The translations under genes were made by a program, and so were the position numbers. A DNA stretch of 64,000 nt from Sphingobacterium spiritivorum (lineage in GTDB: Bacteria; Bacteroidota; Bacteroidia; Sphingobacteriales; Sphingobacteriaceae): contig NZ_CP068083.1 in NCBI RefSeq assembly GCF_016725325.1, forward strand, positions 4,588,001 to 4,652,000, given 5' to 3'. Positions 42,695 through 52,800 of the stretch are shown one piece after another. The notes below the pieces were generated by a model. It was not told where the DNA came from. It searched no databases and worked only from the letters and a program-made list of their open reading frames with translations. Each line of letters begins with the position of its first letter. The first letter of the stretch is position 1.

Positions 42695-45600
42695 TTAAAA
42701 GCCAATATTCAATCCAAAAATGAAAGATCTTGCCTGCGGATATCGCCCGGAATCCATTCCATAGCTATCCATACCTACTTCCGGATCAAATCCGGTGTAT
42801 TTGGTCAGTGTAAATACATTATTACCTGTGGCATACAGACGTACATTTTTCAGTTTCATACGTTCGGATAATGCCGCTGGAAGTGTATAGCCCAGTGTAA
42901 GGTTTTTCAAGCGCACGTAAGAGCCGTTTTCTACATAAAAATCAGATGTTTCATAGAAATTACGGTTCTCATCACGTAGGGAAACACGCGGAAGTTCATT
43001 GCTGCGATTTTCAGGAGTCCACGCATCCAAAACACCTTCCAGCATATTATATTGCTGCCCCACACCTGCGTTAAGTGTACTGAATTTCATCGCATTGAAG
43101 AGCTTATTCCCCTGTACTCCCTGGAAAAACAGATTCAGATCAAAGCCTTTGTAAGATGCATTAAAATTGATACCGTAAGAAAATGTAGGATAAGCATTGC
43201 CGACAAAAACACGGTCTTGCGCGTCTATTTTCCCGTCACCGTTAGCATCTTTGAAACGGAAATCTCCAGGCTTAGCGTTCGGCTGAATCAAACCTCCACT
43301 ACCGTTCGTGTGAGCTTTCACTTCTTCATCAGACTGGAAGATTCCATCTGTCTCTACTACTTTATAGGAATAAAGAGATTCGCCTACCTGAAGGACAACC
43401 GGATTTAACATCTGACGGAAACTGATAGGTAAAGCTTGTGTCTGCACTCCTCCTGCTAAAGATTTTATTTCATTTTTAACAGAAGTGATACTTCCTCCAA
43501 AACCATACTGGAACTCACCCTCTGCTTTAGATTGGTACTGGATTCCAAGTTCTATCCCTTTATCCTGCACACTTCCGCCATTTACAATCTGATTTTTCAA
43601 TCCTGTAGTTCCCGGCAACGGAAGTTCCATAATCATATTATTGGTATTCTTGATAAAATAATCCGCGATAAAAGAAAGGCGGTTATTCATCAGCCCCAGG
43701 TCTAATCCGATATTCGTTTGTTCAGATTCAGCCCAGGTCAGATCAGTACTGGCTCTTTTTGTTTCAGCCAGATAGGTAACACGTGTAGGCGTATTTCCCA
43801 TAAAAATCTGTGAACGGCTCAGCAATGGATTTACAGCAAAGGGATCCAGACTTCCCAGATTACCCAATACCCCGTAACTACCTCTTAATTTCAGTTCGGA
43901 CAGCCAGTTTACATCCTGCAGAAAGTTTTCCTTTTTAAGTGACCATGCCGCTGCTACAGATCCGTAATTTTGAAATCTGTTTTGCGGAGCTACGAGTGAA
44001 CTGCCATCTCTCCGGCCAGTCAGGGAAAGCATATACTTTTGTTTGTAATTATAATTCACACGTCCCAGATAAGACAATAATGTCGAAGCTTCAAAGCCAT
44101 CCAATGGAGCGAGAGTTTCACTTGCATTGACCAGATAACGCATTTCCGGCGCTTCACTCACAAATCCCTGCCCCGTGATCTCATTAAAGCGGGACGTGAT
44201 TTTCTGATAATTGAATCCGGCTAAAGCGTCCAGATGGTGATCCCCTTTATCCAGTGAATAGGTCAGGATCTGTTCGGCAAGAATATCGCTGGAGCGTTTA
44301 TCATTGAGAGTAAGTTTATTGGAGTTTGATGGTTTTCCGATTTCAGGAACACGGGTAGTGAATTGCTTAAAGTTATTGAAACCTTGTGTCATACTGAAGT
44401 TCGACCTGAATTTCAAGCCTTTAGCCAGCTTTAGTTCTACATATGGATTCACAACAAAATTGTAAGTTGGATTATCGATATCCAGACGCTTCAGATAAGC
44501 TACAGGATTGATAATGTCTCCGTATGCTCCAGGTCCGTAAGGTAGTGGAAGTCCGGAAAAAGCTCCGTTCTCATCGTATACCGGCACATTTGACGGGTAA
44601 TAAATGGCTGAGATCAGCGCTCCCGTATAACCGTCTCCGGTAGCTGCCCCATTCCCGTTGTCGTAGTTCAGATAAAGATTCTCCCCGATCGTCAACCAGG
44701 GTTTGATCTCATGCTTGGCATTGATACGGATATTATAACGTTCATTGTAGGTATTGAGCAGTATACCCTCTCCTTTGCGGTAATTGAAACTCGAATATAT
44801 TGTTGAATGTTCATTTCCTCCATCCAGAGAAACATTATAATCCTGAATGTGGCCATTTTGCATGACTTCATCTATCCAGTTGGTACGGGTAATCTGCCCG
44901 TCCGGGTATTTCTCTGCATTAAAAGCATCATTACGGTTTACACCGGCATTATCTGCAGCCAGATTAGATACCTGCGCCCGTTGTACAGCATCTAGTGGTT
45001 TTGGTTTTTTCCATGCAGACTGAAATCCTTGTTTAGCATCGACATTGATACTTACCGGTGCTTTGCGTCCCGATTTTGTTGTAACCAGTATCACCCCACC
45101 CGAAGCACGAGCACCATAAATAGAAGCTGATGCATCTTTCAGTACGGATATAGATTCAATATCATTAGGATTCAGCATAGGCACTCCGGAGTATATGGAT
45201 CCGTCAATGACATACAGAGGCTCTTCTCCGTTGATACCACCAAGTCCCCTGATATTGACACGGGGTTTTGCTGTGGGATCTCCACCCTCATTCGTCACGA
45301 CTACACCGGGTGCTTTACCCTGCAATACATCCCCCAGATTGTTCATCGAGCGCGAACTGGCTCTGTCTAGTCCTACACTGGCAACAGAACCCGTCACTGT
45401 ACTGCGGCTTTGCTTACCGTATCCGACAACTACAACTTCAGACAGCGTCTGACTATCTTCCTGTAATGTTATATTGTACTGCAGACGCTCATCTACTGTA
45501 ATGATTTGAGTCAGAAATCCTATACTGCTTATTTTTAGCTGATCTCCAACCTTTGCACTCAGCTCGAAAGCTCCCTGCTGATCTGTCTGTACAGCTTTGC

Positions 45601-45790
45601 CGGACTTTTCTAATTGTACAGATACACCGGAAAGCGGCAATCCATCAACACCTTTGACAATTCCTTTCAGAGGTCGCTGGTCATAGCGGATAACGGCATT
45701 CCCAAATCCGGATATGCCTGCATAGCTTGGGGTACTTACACCCACATGGCAAAACAGCATTGCTGCCAGCCATACATAGTTTTTCTTCAT
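42695..45790 (-). CDS. SusC/RagA-family TonB-linked outer-membrane transporter
   Basis: A 1031-residue receptor with a signal peptide (about 1-24), a CNA_B-like carboxypeptidase domain (about 40-120; LKGIVKGVDGLPLSGVSVQLE), the TonB box zone with EVVVVGYGKQSRSTVTGSV, and a plug with GEEPLYVIDGSIYSGVPMLNP and SISVLKDASASIYGARASGG. The barrel includes SusC signatures and ends AYPQARSFIFGLNIGF-like, with terminal Phe. It is encoded directly before susD and 15 bp after the PI-PLC gene, so it is the pore for that locus. No sigma/anti-sigma pair is seen upstream. Confidence 0.95.
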   Translation of the reverse strand: MKKNYVWLAAMLFCHVGVSTPSYAGISGFGNAVIRYDQRPLKGIVKGVDGLPLSGVSVQLEKSGKAVQTDQQGAFELSAKVGDQLKISSIGFLTQIITVDERLQYNITLQEDSQTLSEVVVVGYGKQSRSTVTGSVASVGLDRASSRSMNNLGDVLQGKAPGVVVTNEGGDPTAKPRVNIRGLGGINGEEPLYVIDGSIYSGVPMLNPNDIESISVLKDASASIYGARASGGVILVTTKSGRKAPVSINVDAKQGFQSAWKKPKPLDAVQRAQVSNLAADNAGVNRNDAFNAEKYPDGQITRTNWIDEVMQNGHIQDYNVSLDGGNEHSTIYSSFNYRKGEGILLNTYNERYNIRINAKHEIKPWLTIGENLYLNYDNGNGAATGDGYTGALISAIYYPSNVPVYDENGAFSGLPLPYGPGAYGDIINPVAYLKRLDIDNPTYNFVVNPYVELKLAKGLKFRSNFSMTQGFNNFKQFTTRVPEIGKPSNSNKLTLNDKRSSDILAEQILTYSLDKGDHHLDALAGFNYQKITSRFNEITGQGFVSEAPEMRYLVNASETLAPLDGFEASTLLSYLGRVNYNYKQKYMLSLTGRRDGSSLVAPQNRFQNYGSVAAAWSLKKENFLQDVNWLSELKLRGSYGVLGNLGSLDPFAVNPLLSRSQIFMGNTPTRVTYLAETKRASTDLTWAESEQTNIGLDLGLMNNRLSFIADYFIKNTNNMIMELPLPGTTGLKNQIVNGGSVQDKGIELGIQYQSKAEGEFQYGFGGSITSVKNEIKSLAGGVQTQALPISFRQMLNPVVLQVGESLYSYKVVETDGIFQSDEEVKAHTNGSGGLIQPNAKPGDFRFKDANGDGKIDAQDRVFVGNAYPTFSYGINFNASYKGFDLNLFFQGVQGNKLFNAMKFSTLNAGVGQQYNMLEGVLDAWTPENRSNELPRVSLRDENRNFYETSDFYVENGSYVRLKNLTLGYTLPAALSERMKLKNVRLYATGNNVFTLTKYTGFDPEVGMDSYGMDSGRYPQARSFIFGLNIGF

Positions 45791-45805
45791 GTATATGATA
45801 TTGTT

Positions 45806-46768
45806 TTAAAAATTGGTATTGAAAATACTTTTAGCCAGATCCGCATAAATAAAATCGGTAATGATAACACCGAAACGGCCGGTTGTCTGCTGATTGAAAT
45901 AGTTTAATAATTTGGGATTTATCTCATTGGATACGGATGGAATGTTGGGGATGACCCACAATTTTTTCTGATATCCGCTGGAGAAATTCAAGAACAACGT
46001 TCCGGAAGCTACATCCGCATTCTTACTTGTATTTAATAAAGTATTGATGGCATTCCATTTATCTGTATTATTACCCACCTGATAGGCATCCTGAACCTGT
46101 ACAGTAGATTCCGGATTTTGGATGGTAAACGACGTATTGTCCGACCAGCCGTTATAAGCCTGAATACCTAGTGTCTGTGCACTGCTGAATCTTCTTAACA
46201 ACACGATCTTACCTCTTGCCTGCTGCAAAGAAGGGATAGTTGCATCTAGTCTGAATAATCCTGAATACGTATCGGTATACTTCATAAAACGTTGCTCGAA
46301 AGTCATCGAATTACCACTGGGTGTATGCTCTTCCTTTACACTCATGATGATCGTTTCTGAAGGATGTGCTTGTAAAAAGCTTTTACAGGATTGCAACACA
46401 TCATCAAAATTGAGATGCTGGTATACAGGTCCGTGATGGATAGCAAAGTTGTTATCTACAAAACGGCAACGTACATCCAGAAAACGAACTCCCGCATTCA
46501 GCTGTTCTGCAAGCGTCAGGTTCTGTGTCTTTGCTGTACCCGAAACTGGCTCATAGCGTGCGCCGGCATCGTGTGTCCCTGGAATACTCAGCGAGGAAAG
46601 TTTACGTTCTCCCGGTATAAAGCTCATCCAGTTTGTACCTTCTGGCAATGCCTGATCTGCAGTTGCAGACTGTTGGGAAAGCTGTAGCGTTTCAATCTCC
46701 GAAGAATTACAGGAAGTAAAGACAACCAGTAAAAGTAACATGTAGTTGAAGTAGAGTTTCATATGCAT
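45806..46768 (-). CDS. Phosphatidylinositol-specific phospholipase C lipoprotein
   Basis: A 320-residue lipoprotein (lipobox VFTSC, Cys near residue 20) with the PI-PLC X domain. The first catalytic His is in SIPGTHDAGARYEP near 62, the second in FAIHHGPVYQH near 115; the acid/Arg positions are in FLDVRCRF and MSVKEEH. Bacterial PI-PLCs cleave phosphatidylinositol or GPI anchors to diacylglycerol and inositol cyclic phosphate without calcium. It is the first gene of a four-gene operon, ahead of SusC, SusD and a phosphodiesterase-phosphatase. Two in-frame Met codons (46768, 46762) are equally good; the longer form is shown. Confidence 0.88.
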   Translation of the reverse strand: MHMKLYFNYMLLLLVVFTSCNSSEIETLQLSQQSATADQALPEGTNWMSFIPGERKLSSLSIPGTHDAGARYEPVSGTAKTQNLTLAEQLNAGVRFLDVRCRFVDNNFAIHHGPVYQHLNFDDVLQSCKSFLQAHPSETIIMSVKEEHTPSGNSMTFEQRFMKYTDTYSGLFRLDATIPSLQQARGKIVLLRRFSSAQTLGIQAYNGWSDNTSFTIQNPESTVQVQDAYQVGNNTDKWNAINTLLNTSKNADVASGTLFLNFSSGYQKKLWVIPNIPSVSNEINPKLLNYFNQQTTGRFGVIITDFIYADLAKSIFNTNF

Positions 46769-46788
46769 AAAATTTGATTTTCAATTGT

Positions 46789-46855
46789 CATATGGAATAT
46801 CCAAACTATATTCATTTGTATTTGTACACTCTGTACTACATGGATATTTCATATG
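46789..46855. promoter_or_regulatory. Inverted repeat in the promoter region of the PI-PLC operon
   Basis: CATATGGAATATCCA (46789-46803) and TGGATATTTCATATG (46841-46855) form inverted arms with one mismatch of 15 around 37 bp, starting 21 bp upstream of the ATG at 46768. Another TTTCATATGCA occurs across the gene start (46758-46768). Likely operator or hairpin, with a -7-like TATAGTTTG in the central region on the minus strand. Confidence 0.45.
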
Positions 46856-47292
46856 CACACGAATATTTAATAGTTTATGGATTAATACGTACTGAAAACT
46901 GTCGTTAGATCTGATCGTAAGTGTGATGGATTTCGCCAATTGTCAGAAATCTATGAAGATTGGCTTCCAAACATTAAAGACACTGCTAAATCGATATTTC
47001 ACGTTGCAAACCTAGCTTTTACATATTAACTAGATATTACAGCATCTTTAAGAAAAAATGGTGCTATTGTTAAATTAATATAAAACAGAAAACAAAAAAT
47101 AAAGCACTGTATTCTAATAAAAGGTATCAGGCTGTAAATAGATTCTCCAGCGGCTTTTCGTTCTGTAATTCTAAATTTTTCTGCATGCATAAAAACTATG
47201 ACAGCATAATTATTTTTGATTTTAGAAAAAATGTATATCTTGTAAGAGTCATCCTCAGAAGGTGGCTATAATTTTTTAAACAGTATTTAAAT
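46856..47292. other. Spacer between PI-PLC operon and LOG gene
   Basis: An AT-rich stretch with no supported ORF. A TATATCTTG near 47230 may be a degenerate rightward promoter for the LOG gene. Nothing else is recognised. Confidence 0.4.
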
Positions 47293-47994
47293 ATGAAGGA
47301 AGATAAAATCTTACGTGCGTTCGAGAACAAAACATGGCAGGAGATAAAGGTGAAAGACTCGTGGCAGATCTTTAAGATCATGTCGGAATTTGTCGATGGT
47401 TTTGAAAAGCTAGCTAAAATAGGTCCTTGTGTATCCATCTTCGGATCTGCCAGAACTCCAAGAGAACATAAATATTATCAAATGGCTGTCGACATTGGCA
47501 AGCTATTGACAGAAAGAGGTTACGGTGTTATTTCGGGGGGCGGTCCCGGTATTATGGAAGCAGCTAATAAAGGGGCCTATGAAGCCGGAGGAAAATCCGT
47601 AGGTCTGAATATAGAGCTTCCTTTTGAGCAATTCCACAATAAGTATATTGACAGGGATAAGCTACTGGAATTTAATTACTTCTTTGTTCGAAAAGTCATG
47701 TTTATGAAATACTCTCAGGGATATATTGTGATGCCGGGAGGATTCGGAACGATGGACGAACTGTTTGAAGCTATTACGCTGATTCAGACCGGAAAAATTG
47801 CCCGATTCCCTATTGTTTTGGTTGGCAGCGAATATTGGGGCGGATTAATTGACTGGATTCAGAATACCATGTTAGGAAATGCCTATATCAGTGAAGAAGA
47901 TCTGAAACTGTATCGCGTGGTCGATAGTGCAGAAGATGCAGCAGAACATATTTTCAGATTCTACGATAAGTATCTGCTAAAACCGAATTTTTAG
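47293..47994 (+). CDS. LOG-family (TIGR00730) nucleotide phosphoribohydrolase
   Basis: A 233-residue cytosolic protein of the LOG/DprA-like Rossmann family. It has SIFGSARTPREHKYYQMA, GGGPGIMEAANKGAYEAGG near residue 80 and the substrate site PGGFGTMDELFEAITLIQTGK near 152. Plant LOG enzymes release cytokinin bases from their 5'-monophosphates; bacterial members hydrolyse AMP-like nucleotides at the N-glycosidic bond. A segment of about 35 residues ahead of the core is typical of the longer bacterial type. The gene is a single unit with a strong terminator after it. Confidence 0.9.
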   Translation: MKEDKILRAFENKTWQEIKVKDSWQIFKIMSEFVDGFEKLAKIGPCVSIFGSARTPREHKYYQMAVDIGKLLTERGYGVISGGGPGIMEAANKGAYEAGGKSVGLNIELPFEQFHNKYIDRDKLLEFNYFFVRKVMFMKYSQGYIVMPGGFGTMDELFEAITLIQTGKIARFPIVLVGSEYWGGLIDWIQNTMLGNAYISEEDLKLYRVVDSAEDAAEHIFRFYDKYLLKPNF

Positions 47995-48021
47995 AGATCA
48001 ATCAAATATCTATTCCATACA

Positions 48022-48050
48022 ACAGCCCGTCAGAGTTTCTGACGGGCTGT
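48022..48050 (+). terminator. Terminator after LOG gene
   Basis: A 13-bp perfect stem (48022-48034 with 48038-48050, core CCCGTCAGA/TCTGACGGG) with a 3-nt loop is followed by TTTTTG. The stem shares CCGTCAGA/TCTGACGG with the terminator at 49814-49842. Confidence 0.85.
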
Positions 48051-48074
48051 TTTTGTTAAAATTTAAGAATAATA

Positions 48075-49700
48075 CTAAATAACATCTCGTATTTTGGCTG
48101 CAAAAGTCTTAATAATTTTCGTTCTCTTACCCCCATTATTTGGAACCACATCAAAAATAATTCTTACCCCTATTTCACCGGGATATCCAACAGCATATTT
48201 ATCTTTTACAATGATAAATTCTTCAGAAGAATTAGGTAATGAAAGACCAAGAATATCTTTGCCGTTCTGCTCCCGAACATGATTTCCATTTACCAAAACT
48301 TCAAAATTTGCACCAACAGCGAGATTCCAATCTCCTTTTTGAAGTAATGTTGTGAATCCTACACCTGAACTGTTATATGTAGAATAAGGATAGATAGAAA
48401 CAATCTGAGTCGTTAAATTTTCAATTTTTGCACCATTTACAGGATCAGAATTTATGACTGCTGGATTCCATTCAATAGCATATGCATCATTCTTAAGAGA
48501 GTAATAATCAACATCCACTTCTGTGTAGTCTTCTTCTCCGTATTGATCATCAACAAAACTGTACCAGAAACTTTCACGACGAGCATCTATTACAGGAGCT
48601 GAACTCAGATTAAAAATCCCCATTACTTCATTGAAATTTGGTTTTAAGCCAACTACATTATTATAGTTAGCTTGTCCAGGGACAGCTAATTTAATATTGA
48701 ATAGTGAACCGTTATTTACCATTGTTCCGTTAAGTTTAATATCGGATTGAGTTGTCAGTTTTACTTTCTGGTATGTTGAGGGACTACCACCTAAACCAAA
48801 CATACCATTTAAGATACCTTTAACTATTCCTTTACCACCGTCGGATAGGGTTTTCTTCATTTCACCTTCAGCTGAACTACTAGCAGAACCATTTTTAGAT
48901 GTTAAGACACCAATCAGATTTGTGTATGCTAAATTTCCATATAAAGTAGTAACGCTTTTTGTAAGAAAATTAACCAGATTAAAGGGTGAACCTGGATTTC
49001 CAATTGTTCCTTCAATCTTACCTGTAGAAGTTCCGTTAATATTGACTGTAGTTACGTTAACCCATTTAGGATTCAGCTCAATGCCCACATTTGGGAATGA
49101 TGAGTTAACAATATTTTTATCATAAGCCATTTCATAATCAAAAACATACCAACTACCTCCAGACAACGTTACTTGTTGTTCATTCATAAGAGAAAAGGAT
49201 CTTTGAATTTCTTTTGGAATAACTTCCACAGCATTAAAATTTAACATACTCGAATTATTACTATTTCCATACAAGGATAATCCATGAGTAACATAGGATG
49301 TCGCTATTGGATTTGCGGGAATCCAATGATAAAACCGTAATATTCCGCTATATCTATTATAAAGGGCAAAATAATACGTGTAATTCGGATCATTTAAATA
49401 AACAGTAGGAGAAAATGTATTATAACATAATACCCAGCCATCTACCTTTTTATAGTCATCCACAAAGTTTGGATTAATTGAGGTTGTGCCTGAGTTCCAA
49501 GGAAGAGGAACAAGATTTGTAGTACTTAATGAGGGCAGATAAGTTTCACTTTCCCAATCAAAGTAATACGGAGTACTTGCTGTTAGTGTTTGTTGTAAAG
49601 ATAATTTATCTGTATTCTGCTCAACAGGATAAATATCCTTTTTGCTACACGATAAAAAAAACAAACAAATTAATAGAAAACCATAATTTTTCATAATCAT
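48075..49700 (-). CDS. Lipoprotein of unknown function
   Basis: A 541-residue lipoprotein with a short signal and lipobox FLSC (Cys near 18), then SKKDIYPVEQN. The body is rich in Asn, Ser, Tyr and Thr and has many beta-strand-like segments; a helical, glycine-rich patch is near 280 (LSDGGKGIVKGILNGMFGLGG). No catalytic motif or known domain is recognised. The C-terminal 90 residues (GDWNLAVGANFEVLVNGNHV... and FIIVKDKYAVGYPGEIGVRI) may be an immunoglobulin-like domain. It lies after the Oar-like receptor on the same strand but beyond its terminator, so it may be separately controlled. A surface role is likely; an adhesin or S-layer-like function is a guess. Confidence 0.7.
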   Translation of the reverse strand: MIMKNYGFLLICLFFLSCSKKDIYPVEQNTDKLSLQQTLTASTPYYFDWESETYLPSLSTTNLVPLPWNSGTTSINPNFVDDYKKVDGWVLCYNTFSPTVYLNDPNYTYYFALYNRYSGILRFYHWIPANPIATSYVTHGLSLYGNSNNSSMLNFNAVEVIPKEIQRSFSLMNEQQVTLSGGSWYVFDYEMAYDKNIVNSSFPNVGIELNPKWVNVTTVNINGTSTGKIEGTIGNPGSPFNLVNFLTKSVTTLYGNLAYTNLIGVLTSKNGSASSSAEGEMKKTLSDGGKGIVKGILNGMFGLGGSPSTYQKVKLTTQSDIKLNGTMVNNGSLFNIKLAVPGQANYNNVVGLKPNFNEVMGIFNLSSAPVIDARRESFWYSFVDDQYGEEDYTEVDVDYYSLKNDAYAIEWNPAVINSDPVNGAKIENLTTQIVSIYPYSTYNSSGVGFTTLLQKGDWNLAVGANFEVLVNGNHVREQNGKDILGLSLPNSSEEFIIVKDKYAVGYPGEIGVRIIFDVVPNNGGKRTKIIKTFAAKIRDVI

Positions 49701-49813
49701 AAATTTAAATTAAACAACATAAACTTACGAAACAAAAATTTTAATTTAATTAAAAACAACAAACATAACATTAACATAATAATCAGCTAATATTGATTAT
49801 TATAAAAAACAAA

Positions 49814-49842
49814 AATCCCCGTCAGAATTTCTGACGGGGATT
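49814..49842 (-). terminator. Terminator after Oar-like receptor
   Basis: AATCCCCGTCAGA (49814-49826) pairs with TCTGACGGGGATT (49830-49842) around a 3-nt loop, with A/T-rich flanks; read leftward a T-run (complement of 49801-49813) follows. Confidence 0.82.
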
Positions 49843-49871
49843 CTATTTAAAAAAGATGTGTATCTTCTAAA

Positions 49872-52800
49872 TTAGTTGAAGATATAACGAACACCTACTT
49901 GTGCGGACCATCTGGAAACGATATCCTGCTCAAAATATGGTTTATTGTTATTCAAATTGTTAAGTCTGTATTGCGGAGTATTAGTACCGGAAATATAGCT
50001 ATCAAATGTAACTGGTCTGAAGTCGTTATCCCAGAAACTACCACCTCCACTATATTGTTTACCCCAATTGCTATTAATCAGGTTACCCACATTCATGATA
50101 TCAATTGATAATTGCAATTTATTTTTGGTATTACCAATATTAGTGAATAAATCTTGAAGAATTCTCACATCAAATTTATGAGCAAATGGAGTTCTTGCAC
50201 CATTACGTTCAGCATATTTACCACGACGGCTTTTCAGGTAATCATCGGACTCAATAAATGAATTGAATGCAGCCCATTGTTGATCAGCAGTCATATCTTT
50301 TGTTGCAACAAAGTGCATTTCTGACTGATCTCTAGGAATGTACATTAAAGCAAACTGATTAGATGAGGATTGTGCCAGACCTGCTAATCCTCCTGTTACC
50401 ATATAAGAATAACGTGCTCCGGATTGTCCATTATACAGTAATGAAATCGTAGTACCTAAGTGACCCAGATATTCTTTTGAATAAGAAAGAACCCCTAATA
50501 CACGACTACCTGTACTGAATGGAGAATGTGCTACCGTAGCACTATTTGATCCATTAACTGTAGCTACACGGTAGAAATTTGAATTGTTTTGAGATGATGT
50601 TCCTGAGAACAAATCTTTTGATTCCGTATAGGTATAAGATAAGGACGTTGATAATCCAAAATCAAAGTTTTTCAACAATGATGCAGTTGCTGACCAGGAA
50701 TATCCCTTATTTACATTGTCAATGTATACAACTTCTGAATAGTTATCAAGAATACGTCTGTCGTTGTTAACCGTTGAATACATCAAACGATTGTCAGCAC
50801 CTTGTAATTGACCAATTGGTTTTTCAAGGTTAATATCAGTGAATCTAAATGCGCTCAGGTTTTTAGCATACATAAATTCAAATGTACCTTTAACTCCGTA
50901 AGGTAATTCCTGATCTACACCTGCTGAAAAACGTGCAATCTGAGGTAATTTAAGATTTTTATCCAATACTGTAATATTACCTGAAGGTGTTACATTTCCA
51001 GCAAACTTAGGCTGAGCATTTGGGTCTGCTATAAAATTAACAACAGGAATATTATCTTTTCCTGAACTCAAGTTATTACCCCCTAACAATGCTCCACTTT
51101 GAGAAAATGCTCCGGAAGCCCATACGAACGGAAATCTAGAAGTAAAAATACCTAAACCACCTCGTACAATTGTTGAACGATCTGAATTAACATCCCAGTT
51201 GAAACCTACACGAGGTGAGAACATAAATGCTGCCTTAGGCATGCTATTTGTTTTCACATCATAACGTAGGGCTAAGATAGAATTGTTAAAGTCTGTATTT
51301 TCCATTGGTTTATCAAAATACATTGGAATATCAACCCTAACACCAGCAGTAATTTTCATATTAGGCTGAATTTGATAGTCATCCTGAACATAGAAACCAA
51401 CCTGTGCAGCACTGAATTTCGCTCCCTGACGCGGATCATCCGTATTACTATAGCTGAACTGAGAAGATAAGGCTTTACCTCTTTCAAAGTTTTCAATAGC
51501 TGTATATGGTTGTCCTGTAGCAGGATTCACATCTGCTGCTGGAGAATTAGCGAAACTGTAAGATCCATTTGAATTGGCAGTATATGCATTATACATCTTA
51601 TAAAATTCATTATGTGTACCTACAGTTACTGTATGCAGTCCTTTATAAAAAGTTAAGTTATTCGTAACCGTTATAACATCCTGATCTAACTGATTAATGT
51701 TTGTAAACGCATCAGTTCCTAAGTTATAAGACCCTGTTCCAAGATTAATATTAACTCTTGGAAATAAATCTCCGTTAAAATCTCTAAAGTCTCTTACTTG
51801 ATTATAACCAACTATAAAGTTATTAGAGATGGAATTATTGAAACGACTATTAAACTCTAAAGTTGCATTATGAGTTTTAGATCTTTTGATTACAGCCCCG
51901 TTAGCAAAAGTTAATGCAGTAGTACTGCGTGAGTTCCCTAAATCATAACCTGAAATATAGTTATACCTAAGAGATAACTTGTGCTTTTCGTTAATATTAT
52001 AATCTAAACGAGTAAATACTTTATCTGATTCATTTTCATCAATAAGATCAGAGTAAGAGCCCGCTTCATAATTATATTTATCTCTGGCAATCTGTGCAAT
52101 TCTGTCTGCTTCAGCAACTGTAAGCTTAGATTGTCCTACGCCTACAGGATTATTTAATGGTGTTGTACTTTGTGTTTTTTCATAGTTGAAGAACAAGAAT
52201 AATTTATCTTTCACTATTGGTCCACCAATACGTACTCCATATGTTTTTTCAGAAAAGTCTGCTAATTTTGTTGCTGTCTCACCGTCTTTTAAAATAAATT
52301 TAGGTGTTTTACCAGTCAAATCCTGATTTCTGAATAAGTAGTAAGCAGATCCTTGTACAGTATTAGTACCGGATTTAGTAACTGCAGAAATACCTCCACC
52401 TGCAAATCCGCTGTATCTGACATCAAATGGAGCAATCTGAACAGTCATTTGTTCAATAGCGTCCAAAGAAATAGGGCTTGTATTTGTACCACCACCATTT
52501 GTTCCTGATGCATTTAAACCAAATACGTCATTACTCACTGCACCATCAATCGTCAATTGATTGAAACGGTTATTCATACCACCAATGGATAATGAACTAC
52601 CTTTAATATCTGCTTGTGGAGTAAGTCTTGTAAAGTCATTTAAACTTCTACTAACAGTAGGTAAAGATTCTAACTGTTTTCTTGAAATAGTTGTTTCAGC
52701 TCCAGTTTTGAAGTTTCTTCCCTTTTTAACTCCAGTCACAGCAACCTCATCTAACATTGTCTCATTGTCAGACAAATTAGCATTCAACACAAACGCCTGT

